A stretch of DNA of 44,977 nt from Hungatella sp. UBA3048. GTDB lineage: Bacteria > Bacillota > Clostridia > Lachnospirales > Lachnospiraceae. The position numbers were made by a program, and so were the translations under genes. Position 1 is the first letter of the stretch. Each line of letters starts with the position of its first letter. Under the pieces are notes generated by a model. That model did not search any database and had not been told where the DNA came from. It was given only the letters and a program-made list of their open reading frames with translations. The DNA lies in assembly GCA_002367105.1 (NCBI GenBank), contig DFCS01000050.1, positions 32,133-77,109 on the forward strand. The letters are read 5' to 3'. Below are positions 7,860 to 15,921 of the stretch, piece by piece.

Positions 7860-8572
7860 TACAGAAGGTAAATCAGGTTTATCATGACGATTCCCTTGGG
7901 GATTTCCATGCATTATCCGAAATTAGCCTGCGGATTGAAAAAGGTAAAAATCTGGCAATAGAAGGAGAAAGCGGTTCCGGTAAAAGCACCTTGGCAAGAC
8001 TGCTGATCGGTCTTGAAAAGCCCGTTTCCGGAAAAATCCTTATGGATGGGCAGGATATTACACGTTGGAACTATGGTACATGGAAAAGCCATCGAAGAAA
8101 GATACAAGCTGTGTTTCAGGATACCTCGGGCACATTAAATCCGGCAAGATCGGCCTTTGCCAATGTTGAAGAAGCACTGGTAAATCTGACGGACTATAAC
8201 AGCAGGAAGCGAAAGCTGCGTATCTGCGATTTGATGGATGCGGTTCATATGGATCATAAACTGCTTCATACCCCTGTGCGTCAGCTCTCAGGCGGTGAAC
8301 AGCGCCGCCTTTCGCTGCTTCGTGCCATTGCCGTCCAGCCGGATTACTTAATTTTGGATGAAGTGACAAGCGGTCTCGATTTAATTTCGGCCGATGCTGT
8401 ACTAACTTTAGTGGAGAATTCTGCAAAGCTTTACTGTTGCTCCTGCATTTTTATTACCCATAGCCGGAAGGAAGCTATGCGGATTTCTGACAAGATCATA
8501 ATCATGCAAAAAGGCAGGATTGTGGAACAGGGTCATCGAATCAATCAATTTAAAAAAGAAAGGATATTGTAA
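7844..8572 (+). CDS. ABC importer ATPase subunit (DppF/NikE type), GTG start
   Basis: Second ATPase of the importer, 242 residues. Motifs are Walker A GESGSGKST, Q-loop in IQAVFQD, signature LSGGEQRRLS, Walker B YLILDEVTSGLD and switch histidine in IFITHS. The Walker B neighbour is DEVT rather than the usual DEPT, a mild change that should not remove activity. The frame also has GTG at 7838, but AGGGGAG at 7829-7835 is better spaced for GTG at 7844. The stop codon ends one base before the next gene's ATG, so the binding protein is made from the same message. Confidence 0.87.
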   Translation: MGEIVIQKVNQVYHDDSLGDFHALSEISLRIEKGKNLAIEGESGSGKSTLARLLIGLEKPVSGKILMDGQDITRWNYGTWKSHRRKIQAVFQDTSGTLNPARSAFANVEEALVNLTDYNSRKRKLRICDLMDAVHMDHKLLHTPVRQLSGGEQRRLSLLRAIAVQPDYLILDEVTSGLDLISADAVLTLVENSAKLYCCSCIFITHSRKEAMRISDKIIIMQKGRIVEQGHRINQFKKERIL

Positions 8573-8573
8573 T

Positions 8574-10214
8574 ATGAAAAACACCTGTAAGAAACTCATC
8601 ACGGCATCCTTAAGCTGCGCGTTCCTGGCGCTTTGCCTGACCGGTTGCAGTAAGAATGCCTCTGCTACCGATCACAGCCCATCAGGGGTGCCGGAGACTC
8701 AGATCTCTGATGCAGGCCCCGGCAAAGTTCTAACCATAGTTACTGCAAAAGAGTTGGATAATTTAACCACCCTGACCATGAACAAAGAAAACAACATTGC
8801 CTGCGGGCTTGTATATGAAACGCTGGTAAGCTATGAGAACGGCAACATAATTCCGGCACTGGCAGAGGACTGGAGCTGGGACAAATCGAGCACCGTCCTC
8901 ACCTTCCGGCTCCGTCAGGGCGTTACATTCACCGACGGAACCGCTTTTCATGCAGAAAGCGTAAAAGCGATATTGGAATTTGACAGGTCTAATCCTAATT
9001 TCAGCGGGATTAAAGGAATTCATAACATTCAGAAGGTTGAGATCATAGATGAATATACGGTTGCCGTTCATTATGACGCGCCCTGCTTCTCTTACTTAAA
9101 TGACTTTTGCTTCCAGAACGTTGCTGGCATGATGTCCCCCAATGTGTTCGAGGCGGAAAATTTTCAGACCTTTAAAGATGTTGTAGGAACAGGCCCTTAT
9201 GTGCGGAAGGAAATGATATCCGGAGACTGCACCCGGTTTGTACGGAATGAAAAATATTGGGGCGAGGCTCCATACTACGATGAGGTTGTTGTCAAATACA
9301 TTCCGGAGGCATCTTCCCGTCTCCAGGCTTTGCAGACCGGCGAAGTTGATTTGATTTATGGTGCGGACTTAATTACCTATGATGATTATAATCAGGGGAT
9401 TACACTAAAGGGCATTTCAGGAGAAATCAATGAGGGTAATACCCTTACCCGGAATCTGGTGTTAAATGCAGCCGGTTCCATGCTGAATGATAGGAAGGTA
9501 CGGGAAGCCGTTGCCTATGCGGTCAATAAAAAAGAAATTACCCAGGGCCTTACCTACGGCTATGAGACTCCGGCGGCTGCCCTGTTTAGCAAAGACGCGC
9601 CTTATACCGACATTGCTTATCATACCACACGGGAATTTGATCTGGACAAGGCCAACGCCCTTCTTAATGAAGCCGGCTGGACAATGAATGAGAATACCGG
9701 TTTCCGGGAAAAAGACGGCAAGACCCTGACACTTAACTACACCTACTGGACAGACCTTTCTCTGGCAAAGGAAATGGCTCTTGCCATAAAAGCCCAGCTA
9801 GCCAAAGCAGGTATCCTTGTGGAGACCACAGGCCAGGATCAGATGACCTGGTGGACGGAGGGCGTTGCCGGAAACTATGATATTACCACCTGGAATACGG
9901 AGGGCTCTTATACGGAACCTCATAAATACCTTCAGGAATCTCTTGGAGCGGATCCCCACGCCGTTTCCCTGCAGGCGCTGGATCAATTTGAGGAATATTC
10001 TTCTGCTGTCAAGCTGTTTTCCGCTACGGCTGACCCGGAGGTTGTGAAAGAGGCAATCGCTGCTGCGCTTCATATTTCCAATGACAATGGAATTGATCTG
10101 CCCATTTCCTACTCTAAGGATCTGGTTTTGTATAATTCTGCTAAGGTTGCTGGATATACTTTTACCAGTGTCCCCCAGTTCTTTGATATTAACAATGTGC
10201 AGCCTGTCAGGTAA
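8574..10214 (+). CDS. Substrate-binding lipoprotein, extracellular solute-binding family 5
   Basis: The 546-residue protein has a lipoprotein signal: positive MKNTCKK, a hydrophobic core, and lipobox LTGC with Cys25 as the lipid-anchored residue. The mature part belongs to the SBP_bac_5 (NikA/OppA/CntA) family: GLVYETLVSYENGNIIPALAEDW, VTFRLRQGVTFTDGTAFHAE-like core, GTGPYVRKE, and LVLNAAGSMLNDRKVREAVAYAVNKKEI. It should capture the substrate outside the membrane and deliver it to the permeases. NikA- and CntA-type members bind metal complexes with small chelators, which fits the regulators here. The exact ligand cannot be read from sequence. ATG at 8574 follows AAAGAAAGGATATTGTAAT. Confidence 0.88.
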   Translation: MKNTCKKLITASLSCAFLALCLTGCSKNASATDHSPSGVPETQISDAGPGKVLTIVTAKELDNLTTLTMNKENNIACGLVYETLVSYENGNIIPALAEDWSWDKSSTVLTFRLRQGVTFTDGTAFHAESVKAILEFDRSNPNFSGIKGIHNIQKVEIIDEYTVAVHYDAPCFSYLNDFCFQNVAGMMSPNVFEAENFQTFKDVVGTGPYVRKEMISGDCTRFVRNEKYWGEAPYYDEVVVKYIPEASSRLQALQTGEVDLIYGADLITYDDYNQGITLKGISGEINEGNTLTRNLVLNAAGSMLNDRKVREAVAYAVNKKEITQGLTYGYETPAAALFSKDAPYTDIAYHTTREFDLDKANALLNEAGWTMNENTGFREKDGKTLTLNYTYWTDLSLAKEMALAIKAQLAKAGILVETTGQDQMTWWTEGVAGNYDITTWNTEGSYTEPHKYLQESLGADPHAVSLQALDQFEEYSSAVKLFSATADPEVVKEAIAAALHISNDNGIDLPISYSKDLVLYNSAKVAGYTFTSVPQFFDINNVQPVR

Positions 10215-10284
10215 GAATGGAACATCCATTGTCCAAATGGGGGAGTATCCACCTAATCAGAGTAGCAGGAATAAAATGAAACAC

Positions 10285-10317
10285 TATAATAGAAGTTGGT
10301 TCGTTAGTTTCAGCTAA
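10285..10317 (+). promoter_or_regulatory. Promoter -10 and third metal-repressor operator before the exporter-fold ABC pair
   Basis: A perfect TATAAT (10285-10290) is followed by TTAG-TTTCAG-CTAA (10304-10317) at the expected start of transcription. The site is nested in a larger GTTGGTT...AACCAAC dyad followed by CTATTTTT, so the same bases could also form a terminator for the upstream operon. Confidence 0.55.
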
Positions 10318-10353
10318 CCAACCTCTATTTTTATAGCAAAGGAGTAATGTACC

Positions 10354-12093
10354 ATGGATAAAGAACAAAGTCCTATGTCCAGACTGTTGGAATTTGCTGC
10401 TCCATACAAGAGTAAATATGTTCTATCAGTCATTTTAGCAATCCTGGGTGTTGCCGCAGGTTTTGTACCATTTTATGCTGTTTCTCAAATCGCGCTGCTG
10501 CTGATGAAAGGGGAAACCTCTGTTTCTGCCTATATGGGGTATTGTGTGACAGCCGGTATCGGCTTTCTGACGAAAGTTTGCTTTTCCAATCTTTCCACTT
10601 TTGTTTCCCATACCGCGACCTTTGAAACTCTGGCTGAAATCCGCCTTAGTCTTGCAGACAAACTCACCAGGGTTCCCATGGGTTATATGATGAATACCCC
10701 TTCCGGTCACCTTAAAAACATTTTGGTAGACCGGGTGGAAGGGATGGAGACGACTCTCGCCCATTTGATTCCTGAACTGACAGCTAATCTTTGTGTTCCC
10801 GTTTGTATTTTGATTTATCTGCTGTTCCTGGACTGGAGAATGGCCCTTGCTTCCCTGGTGACATTCCCCATTGGAATTCTCTGTTATAAGGGAATGGCAA
10901 AGGGCTATGAGGAAAAATTCCAGGGACTTATGATGCGTGGCCGCAGGATGTCAAATACGGTTGTGGAATACATTGGAGGAATCGAAGTTATTAAAGCCTT
11001 CAATCAATCCGCAAATTCCTATCAGAAATATTCTGACGCGGTAGAGGACAATGCCGCTTATGCTGTAAACTGGATGAAAAGTGTCCAGCTCTATAAGTCC
11101 ATGCTGTTTACAATCTGGCCCAGCGTATTAGTCAGCGTTCTTCCCATCGGCTGTATCCTGTACCGAAACGGAAGTCTCAGCGTTCCGGTCTTTGTCACCT
11201 GTATGATCCTGTCGCTGGGCATTATTACCCCGGTCCTTAATGCAATGAATTTTACTGACAGCATAGCCCAGATGAACTCTGTAGTAGGAGAAATCTGCTC
11301 CGTTTTGGACGAAAAGGAATTGGAGCGGCCTGCAGAAGCTGCCATGATTCATTCGTCAGATATCTCAATGGATCATGTCAGCTTTACCTATGAGGAAGGA
11401 ACCTCACTTCTTGAAGAGGTAAACTTATTTATTCCGGAAAAGACCATCACTGCATTTGTCGGCCCAAGCGGAGGAGGAAAGTCTACCATTACGAAACTAA
11501 TTGCCGGTTTTTGGGATGTGACCTCCGGTGCAGTCAGGATTGACGGCATCGACATCCGCAAAATACCTTTGGAGCAGTTAATGGATCAGATTGCCTATAT
11601 TTCCCAGGACAATTATCTGTTTGATGAAACGGTTCTTGAAAATATCCGTATGGGCAAACCTTCTGCAACCGATGAAGAGGTGTATCAGGCAGCGAAGGAT
11701 TGCGGCTGTTATGAGTTTATCCTGAAGCTGGAAAAGGGCTTCCAAACGGTTGTGGGCGGCTCCGGAGGCCATCTTTCCGGCGGTGAGCGCCAGAGAATTG
11801 CCATTGCCAGGGCTGTCTTAAAAAATGCCCCTATCGTCATTCTGGACGAAGCCACCGCCTACATTGATGCAGAGAATGAAGCGCTGATCCAGGAGGCTAT
11901 GGCAAAGGTCATTGCCGGGAAAACGGTTCTTATGATAGCCCACCGGTTATCGACAATTACTGATGCGGACAAAATAGTAGTGGTAAAGAATGGACATATT
12001 GAAGCGGAAGGCACTCATGAAGAACTGCTTGTATCCTGTACCTTGTATCAGAACATGTGGAGAGCACATATGGATACCAGGGATGCCGCATAA
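10354..12093 (+). CDS. Half-size ABC protein, exporter fold (IrtA/YbtP-like), first subunit
   Basis: The 579-residue protein has six membrane helices in the first ~310 residues and one ATPase domain after about residue 335: Walker A GPSGGGKST (370-378), signature LSGGERQ (474-480), Walker B IVILDEATAYIDAENE and H-loop MIAHRLS. The ATAYIDAENE variant after Walker B is common in this group. Pairs of such half-transporters beside AraC and nickel/peptide importers occur in iron-chelate loci (YbtP/YbtQ, IrtA/IrtB), where an exporter-type fold works in uptake. Direction here is inference. It is followed 13 bases later by its probable partner. Confidence 0.85.
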   Translation: MDKEQSPMSRLLEFAAPYKSKYVLSVILAILGVAAGFVPFYAVSQIALLLMKGETSVSAYMGYCVTAGIGFLTKVCFSNLSTFVSHTATFETLAEIRLSLADKLTRVPMGYMMNTPSGHLKNILVDRVEGMETTLAHLIPELTANLCVPVCILIYLLFLDWRMALASLVTFPIGILCYKGMAKGYEEKFQGLMMRGRRMSNTVVEYIGGIEVIKAFNQSANSYQKYSDAVEDNAAYAVNWMKSVQLYKSMLFTIWPSVLVSVLPIGCILYRNGSLSVPVFVTCMILSLGIITPVLNAMNFTDSIAQMNSVVGEICSVLDEKELERPAEAAMIHSSDISMDHVSFTYEEGTSLLEEVNLFIPEKTITAFVGPSGGGKSTITKLIAGFWDVTSGAVRIDGIDIRKIPLEQLMDQIAYISQDNYLFDETVLENIRMGKPSATDEEVYQAAKDCGCYEFILKLEKGFQTVVGGSGGHLSGGERQRIAIARAVLKNAPIVILDEATAYIDAENEALIQEAMAKVIAGKTVLMIAHRLSTITDADKIVVVKNGHIEAEGTHEELLVSCTLYQNMWRAHMDTRDAA

Positions 12094-12106
12094 GGAGGTG
12101 TAAAAA

Positions 12107-13837
12107 ATGGTAAGTACCTTAAGAAAAATATATTATTTCTCCGGCAGAATGCAGGGAACCATGAAAACAGCAATCCTGTTTTCTGTGCTTCATTCCATTT
12201 TTGATATGATGACTTTTGCAGCCCTTGCCCTGGTTTTTTCCGGCATAATCGATGGATTTGAGACAACTGCTGTCTGGCAGATATTCGGCATTGCTTTTAC
12301 CGGCATGATTCTAAAAGTCTGCTGCAGCTATATGACTGATTTTAATAAAGTAAAGATCGGCTACTTTATGTGTGCGGAAAAACGCATTCACATTGGGGAC
12401 CGCATGAAATATATGCCTATGGGCTATTTCAGCGACCATAATCTCGGCAGCCTCACCTCTGCAGTTACCACGACGATGGGAGATATTGAAAACAACGCCT
12501 CCATGGTACTGACAAACATTCTGGGAGGTTATATTCACGCTGCGGTCATCACACTGGTTATGCTCTGTATTGACTGGCGGATTGGACTGACGATTTTCAT
12601 CGGCATCCTATTATTCACTTATTGTATCAGCAGCCTGCAAAAGAAATCGGAAAAGGTTTCACCGGAACGGCAGTCTGCACAGGAAGCTCTTGTTTCCAAT
12701 GTGCTGGAATATGTACAGGGAATGCTCATCGTAAAATCCTTTAACCTGGGGCGTGACTCCAACAGCAAGATAAAGCATGCAATTGCGGAGAGTAAAAATA
12801 AAAATCTGAAGCTGGAGCATTTATTCATTCCCTATACGGTTCTTCAGCAGATCATACTTTATGGAACCAGCGTCATAGTGATTGTGGAGGCTTTGCTTTT
12901 CTACCTGAATGGTTCCATGAGCCTTCCGATGTGCCTGCTAATGGCCGTGGCCTCTTTTATGCTTTTCGGGCAGCTTCAGTCGGCAGGCAATACCTCTTCC
13001 CTGCTTCGCCTTTTGGATGCATCCATGGATAAGGCAGAGGAAATTAATAAAACCCCTGTGATGGATGAACAGGGAACCCCCCAGAAGCCCGATAACTTTG
13101 ATATTGCCTTTGAGGATGTATCGTTCTCTTATGGAGATCATAAGATCCTGGATCATGTGAACCTGCTGATTCCTCAAAAGAAAACAACAGCCATCGTAGG
13201 GCCCTCCGGATCAGGCAAAAGCACCCTCTGTAATCTGATTGCCCGTTTTTGGGATGTGGACAGCGGAAGAATTACAATTGGCGGCATTGATGTCAGGGAC
13301 TACACCTTGGACAGCCTGTTGACGAATATCAGCGAGGTATTCCAAAGAGTATATCTGTTTGCCGATACCATAGAGAATAACATGAAGTTCGGAAGGCCGG
13401 ATGTTTCTCATAAGGATGTGGTACTTGCTGCAAAAAAGGCTTGCTGCCATGATTTCATTATGAGCCTGCCAAATGGATACAAAACCGTGATTGGAGAAGG
13501 CGGTGCTACACTGTCAGGCGGGGAAAAGCAGCGGATCTCCATTGCACGCGCCATTTTAAAAGATGCACCCATCATCATCTTGGATGAGGCCACTTCCAGT
13601 GTTGATCCGGAGAATGAGAGTCTGCTGATGAATGCAATCGCAGAATTGACGAAAAACAAAACGGTTATTATGATTGCTCACCGCTTAAAGACAGTTCAGA
13701 GAGCTGACCAGATCCTCGTTTTAGCCAATGGGCATATTGTGCAGAAAGGGGCTCATGAGGAACTGGTGAATCAGATCGGTATCTATGCTGATTTCATTGG
13801 TATACGGAAAAAGGCAATCGGCTGGAAATTAAAATAA
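12107..13837 (+). CDS. Half-size ABC protein, exporter fold (IrtB/YbtQ-like), second subunit
   Basis: The 576-residue partner has six membrane helices and a complete ATPase domain: GPSGSGKST, LSGGEKQRIS, IIILDEATSSVDPENE and MIAHRLKT. The two subunits differ throughout, so a heterodimer is expected. AAGGAGG precedes ATG by 8 bases and the stop is 16 bases before the DtxR-family gene, so all three genes share one message. No fused oxidoreductase (as in mycobacterial IrtA) and no biosynthetic gene is present. A drug or peptide exporter remains the main alternative. Confidence 0.85.
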   Translation: MVSTLRKIYYFSGRMQGTMKTAILFSVLHSIFDMMTFAALALVFSGIIDGFETTAVWQIFGIAFTGMILKVCCSYMTDFNKVKIGYFMCAEKRIHIGDRMKYMPMGYFSDHNLGSLTSAVTTTMGDIENNASMVLTNILGGYIHAAVITLVMLCIDWRIGLTIFIGILLFTYCISSLQKKSEKVSPERQSAQEALVSNVLEYVQGMLIVKSFNLGRDSNSKIKHAIAESKNKNLKLEHLFIPYTVLQQIILYGTSVIVIVEALLFYLNGSMSLPMCLLMAVASFMLFGQLQSAGNTSSLLRLLDASMDKAEEINKTPVMDEQGTPQKPDNFDIAFEDVSFSYGDHKILDHVNLLIPQKKTTAIVGPSGSGKSTLCNLIARFWDVDSGRITIGGIDVRDYTLDSLLTNISEVFQRVYLFADTIENNMKFGRPDVSHKDVVLAAKKACCHDFIMSLPNGYKTVIGEGGATLSGGEKQRISIARAILKDAPIIILDEATSSVDPENESLLMNAIAELTKNKTVIMIAHRLKTVQRADQILVLANGHIVQKGAHEELVNQIGIYADFIGIRKKAIGWKLK

Positions 13838-13853
13838 GTCAGGAGGAGAAAAT

Positions 13854-14246
13854 ATGCTGCTTTATGCATCAGGTGAGAACTATCTGGAGGCAATTCTTGT
13901 GTTAAAAAAGCAAACCGGCGCGGTACGTTCCGTCGATCTTGCCCGATACATGGGATATTCAAAGCCCAGCATCAGTCACGCTGTTGCCATGCTGAAAAAA
14001 GGAGGTTTTCTGGATACCGACGAGGACGGGTGCCTTCTTTTGACTGACTCGGGGCAGGAGATTGCTGAAAAGATTTATGAACGTCATTGCTTTTTTAAAA
14101 ATCAGCTTGTAACAGCTGGAATAGACCCTCAGATCGCAGATAGAGAGGCCTGCCAAATGGAACATATCATTAGCGATGAAACTTTTCAAAAAATCAAAAA
14201 GCATTTATGCCAAAGTAATAAAGAGGATAGCCATCACCAGGCGTAA
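13854..14246 (+). CDS. DtxR-family metal-dependent repressor (short form)
   Basis: The 130-residue protein has an N-terminal winged helix (SVDLARYMGYSKPSISHAVAMLKKGGFL) and the metal-binding/dimer domain, but no SH3-like third domain. Likely metal ligands are Glu12, His78 and the EACQMEH motif (Glu98, Cys100, Glu103, His104). A cysteine at this point, as in the DtxR/IdeR EACRWEH motif, points to Fe(II) sensing rather than the MntR pattern. It is the last gene of the exporter-fold ABC operon, so it probably controls its own production and the whole cassette through the three TTAG-N6-CTAA sites. AGGAGG precedes the ATG. Confidence 0.85.
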   Translation: MLLYASGENYLEAILVLKKQTGAVRSVDLARYMGYSKPSISHAVAMLKKGGFLDTDEDGCLLLTDSGQEIAEKIYERHCFFKNQLVTAGIDPQIADREACQMEHIISDETFQKIKKHLCQSNKEDSHHQA

Positions 14247-14297
14247 AGCTGTGAAATTAAGATGTTTATCTGCGAGGCGGATCAATGTACAAGACTT

Positions 14298-14334
14298 AAA
14301 GAGCCTGTCCCATTTATAAAAGGACAGGCTCTTT
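14298..14334. terminator. Bidirectional terminator
   Basis: AAAGAGCCTGTCC (14298-14310) pairs perfectly with GGACAGGCTCTTT (14322-14334), with T/A runs on both sides. It separates the convergent DtxR-family and MerR-family genes. Confidence 0.85.
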
Positions 14335-14378
14335 ACATAAACATGTTTTGGCTTTTGGTTTTGAACGGACCGCTGCAA

Positions 14379-14777
14379 CTAGGTTTCTGAATTTTGATGG
14401 GATGCGCCATGGTTGTACTCATGATACTGCTTTGTATAATGGTTGATTTTATGAGATACTTTTTCAAGATGCTTATTCATTTCCTGAATCTGAGCTTCCA
14501 CATTCTTTTTATGTTCGATCAATATATCGCACCGCTTTTTGAGTGTCTCTCTGCCTTCTGCACTTAATTCCACAAATTCCTTGATTTGTTTTAAGGACAT
14601 GCCTGTGTTCTTGAGACAGCAGATCAATCCCAGCCATTCTAAATCATCTTCAGTATAACTTCGGATGCCGCTTGTGCTTCTGTTGATATTGAACAAAAGA
14701 CCTTCTTTTTCATAGTAACGCAGTACGTGTGCGCTTAGGTTTGTACGTTCTGATACCTGTTTAATTGTATAACCCAT
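14379..14777 (-). CDS. MerR-family regulator, AdhR/NmlR-like
   Basis: The 132-residue protein starts with the MerR winged helix (YTIKQVSERTNLSAHVLRYYEKEGLL), has the usual second region (RSYTEDDLEWLGLICCLKNTGMSLKQIKEFV) and ends in a coiled-coil dimer helix. The frame has an earlier ATG, but GGGGAGGAAATCTAT directly precedes this ATG, so I start here. AdhR/NmlR-type proteins sense aldehydes and other electrophiles and activate detoxifying dehydrogenases. A CC pair (LICCLKN) in the region after the DNA-binding part could be relevant, but the sensing residue is not certain. It is divergent from an aldo/keto reductase whose promoter has the MerR-type long spacer. Confidence 0.85.
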   Translation of the reverse strand: MGYTIKQVSERTNLSAHVLRYYEKEGLLFNINRSTSGIRSYTEDDLEWLGLICCLKNTGMSLKQIKEFVELSAEGRETLKKRCDILIEHKKNVEAQIQEMNKHLEKVSHKINHYTKQYHEYNHGASHQNSET

Positions 14778-14916
14778 ATAGATTTCCTCCCCTTGCAATG
14801 AAATTGTAGCTGTTATTCAAAAAATATAAACATCAGAAATAATTTCTGGAAAAATAGTCTCGAATTTCTGCTTTTTATGGTTAATCCTTTTATTTTAATA
14901 ATTTTGCATTTTGTTA

Positions 14917-14947
14917 TTGACTTAGAGTTAAGATTAAGGTTTATGAT
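14917..14947 (+). promoter_or_regulatory. MerR-type promoter with 19-bp spacer before the aldo/keto reductase operon
   Basis: -35 TTGACT (14917-14922) and -10 TATGAT (14942-14947) are separated by 19 bases, the overlong spacing typical of MerR-activated promoters. The spacer carries the imperfect dyad CTTAGAGTTAAGATTAAG (14921-14938), close in style to AdhR/NmlR operators. The divergent MerR protein is the expected activator. Confidence 0.7.
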
Positions 14948-15002
14948 ACCAATATACAATCAAAATAACAGTTTGTCAAATTGCAGATTGGGGGATAATA
15001 TA

Positions 15003-15854
15003 GTGAAAACATTAACAGATTGTTATGAACTTTCAGGCGGTGTGAAAATTCCATGTATTGGCTTCGGTACATGGCAGGCACAAAAAGGAGATATGGCCAT
15101 CTCATCGGTGAAAGAAGCTTTAAAATGCGGCTATCGTCATATTGATACCGCCGCAGGTTATGGGAATGAGGAAAGCGTAGGCATAGCTGTAAAGGAAAGT
15201 GGTATTGCCCGCGAGGATATTTTTATCACCAGCAAACTTCAAAATGATATGCATGGATATGAAAATACCATGGAAGCCTTTAAAGAGACTATGAAAAATC
15301 TTGATATGGAATATCTGGACCTTTACCTGATTCACTGGCCGAATCCAATCAAGTACCGCGATCAGTGGCAGGAAGCCAATGCCGGCACCTGGAAAGCTTT
15401 TGAAGAGCTTCACAAAGCCGGACTCATTCGCGCGATAGGAGTCAGCAATTTCCATCCTCATCATTTTGATGCGCTTATGCAGACGGCGATAGTTCAGCCA
15501 ATGGTCAATCAGATCCGGCTTTGCCCCGGCGATACACAGGATAACGTGGTAGATTATTGCAGAAAGCATTCGATTCTTTTGGAGGCATACAGTCCCCTTG
15601 GCGTTGGAAAGATTTTTGAAGTTCCGCAGATGCAGTCACTGGCACAAAAGTACGGAAAGTCCATTGCCCAGATTTGCGTGCGGTGGAGTCTGGAACGCGG
15701 TTATCTGCCGCTGCCAAAATCCATCACGCCCGAACGTATCCGGGAAAATGCGGATGTATTTGATTTCCAGCTTTCCCTTGAGGATGTGCAGGCAATTGCC
15801 GGTTTAAAAGGCTGCTGTGGATATTCTGCAGATCCTGATACAATCTCATGGTAA
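15003..15854 (+). CDS. Aldo/keto reductase (GTG start)
   Basis: This NADPH-dependent reductase of the AKR superfamily reduces aldehydes and ketones to alcohols. The 283-residue sequence holds the catalytic tetrad Asp48 (HIDTAAGYGNE), Tyr53, Lys78 (ITSKL) and His111 (LIHWP), plus the cofactor-binding end (PLPKSITPERIREN). It resembles YvgN/YtbE-type glyoxal/methylglyoxal reductases. The frame is open further upstream to 14877, but that would run through the MerR-type promoter; GTG at 15003 follows GGGGGAT at good spacing. First gene of a probable detoxification operon. Confidence 0.85.
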   Translation: MKTLTDCYELSGGVKIPCIGFGTWQAQKGDMAISSVKEALKCGYRHIDTAAGYGNEESVGIAVKESGIAREDIFITSKLQNDMHGYENTMEAFKETMKNLDMEYLDLYLIHWPNPIKYRDQWQEANAGTWKAFEELHKAGLIRAIGVSNFHPHHFDALMQTAIVQPMVNQIRLCPGDTQDNVVDYCRKHSILLEAYSPLGVGKIFEVPQMQSLAQKYGKSIAQICVRWSLERGYLPLPKSITPERIRENADVFDFQLSLEDVQAIAGLKGCCGYSADPDTISW

Positions 15855-15870
15855 AACTGATAAATAAACA

Positions 15871-15902
15871 AACCAAAAAATAAACCAACCAAAAAATAAA
15901 CC
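15871..15902 (+). repeat. Two perfect tandem copies of a 16-bp unit
   Basis: AACCAAAAAATAAACC occurs at 15871-15886 and again at 15887-15902, with partial copies on both sides, filling the gap between two operon genes just before the alcohol dehydrogenase ribosome site. Likely replication slippage; copy number could vary between strains. Confidence 0.8.
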
Positions 15903-15921
15903 AAAAGAAAGGGTAAAAATA

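Noticed and set aside
10297..10328. Reading the GTTGGTT...AACCAAC dyad only as a terminator of the importer operon.
   Set aside because: It has a T-rich tail and could terminate, but the embedded TTAG-N6-CTAA matches two other sites and lies just after a TATAAT box, so I list it as an operator and mention the other reading.
14877..15002. An open frame extends the aldo/keto reductase upstream by 42 codons from an ATG.
   Set aside because: It would run through the 19-bp-spacer promoter, has no family similarity, and GTG at 15003 has a good ribosome site.
15841..15921. The AT-rich repeat as a CRISPR or integron-like array.
   Set aside because: Only two copies of a 16-bp unit with no spacers; simple tandem slippage explains it.
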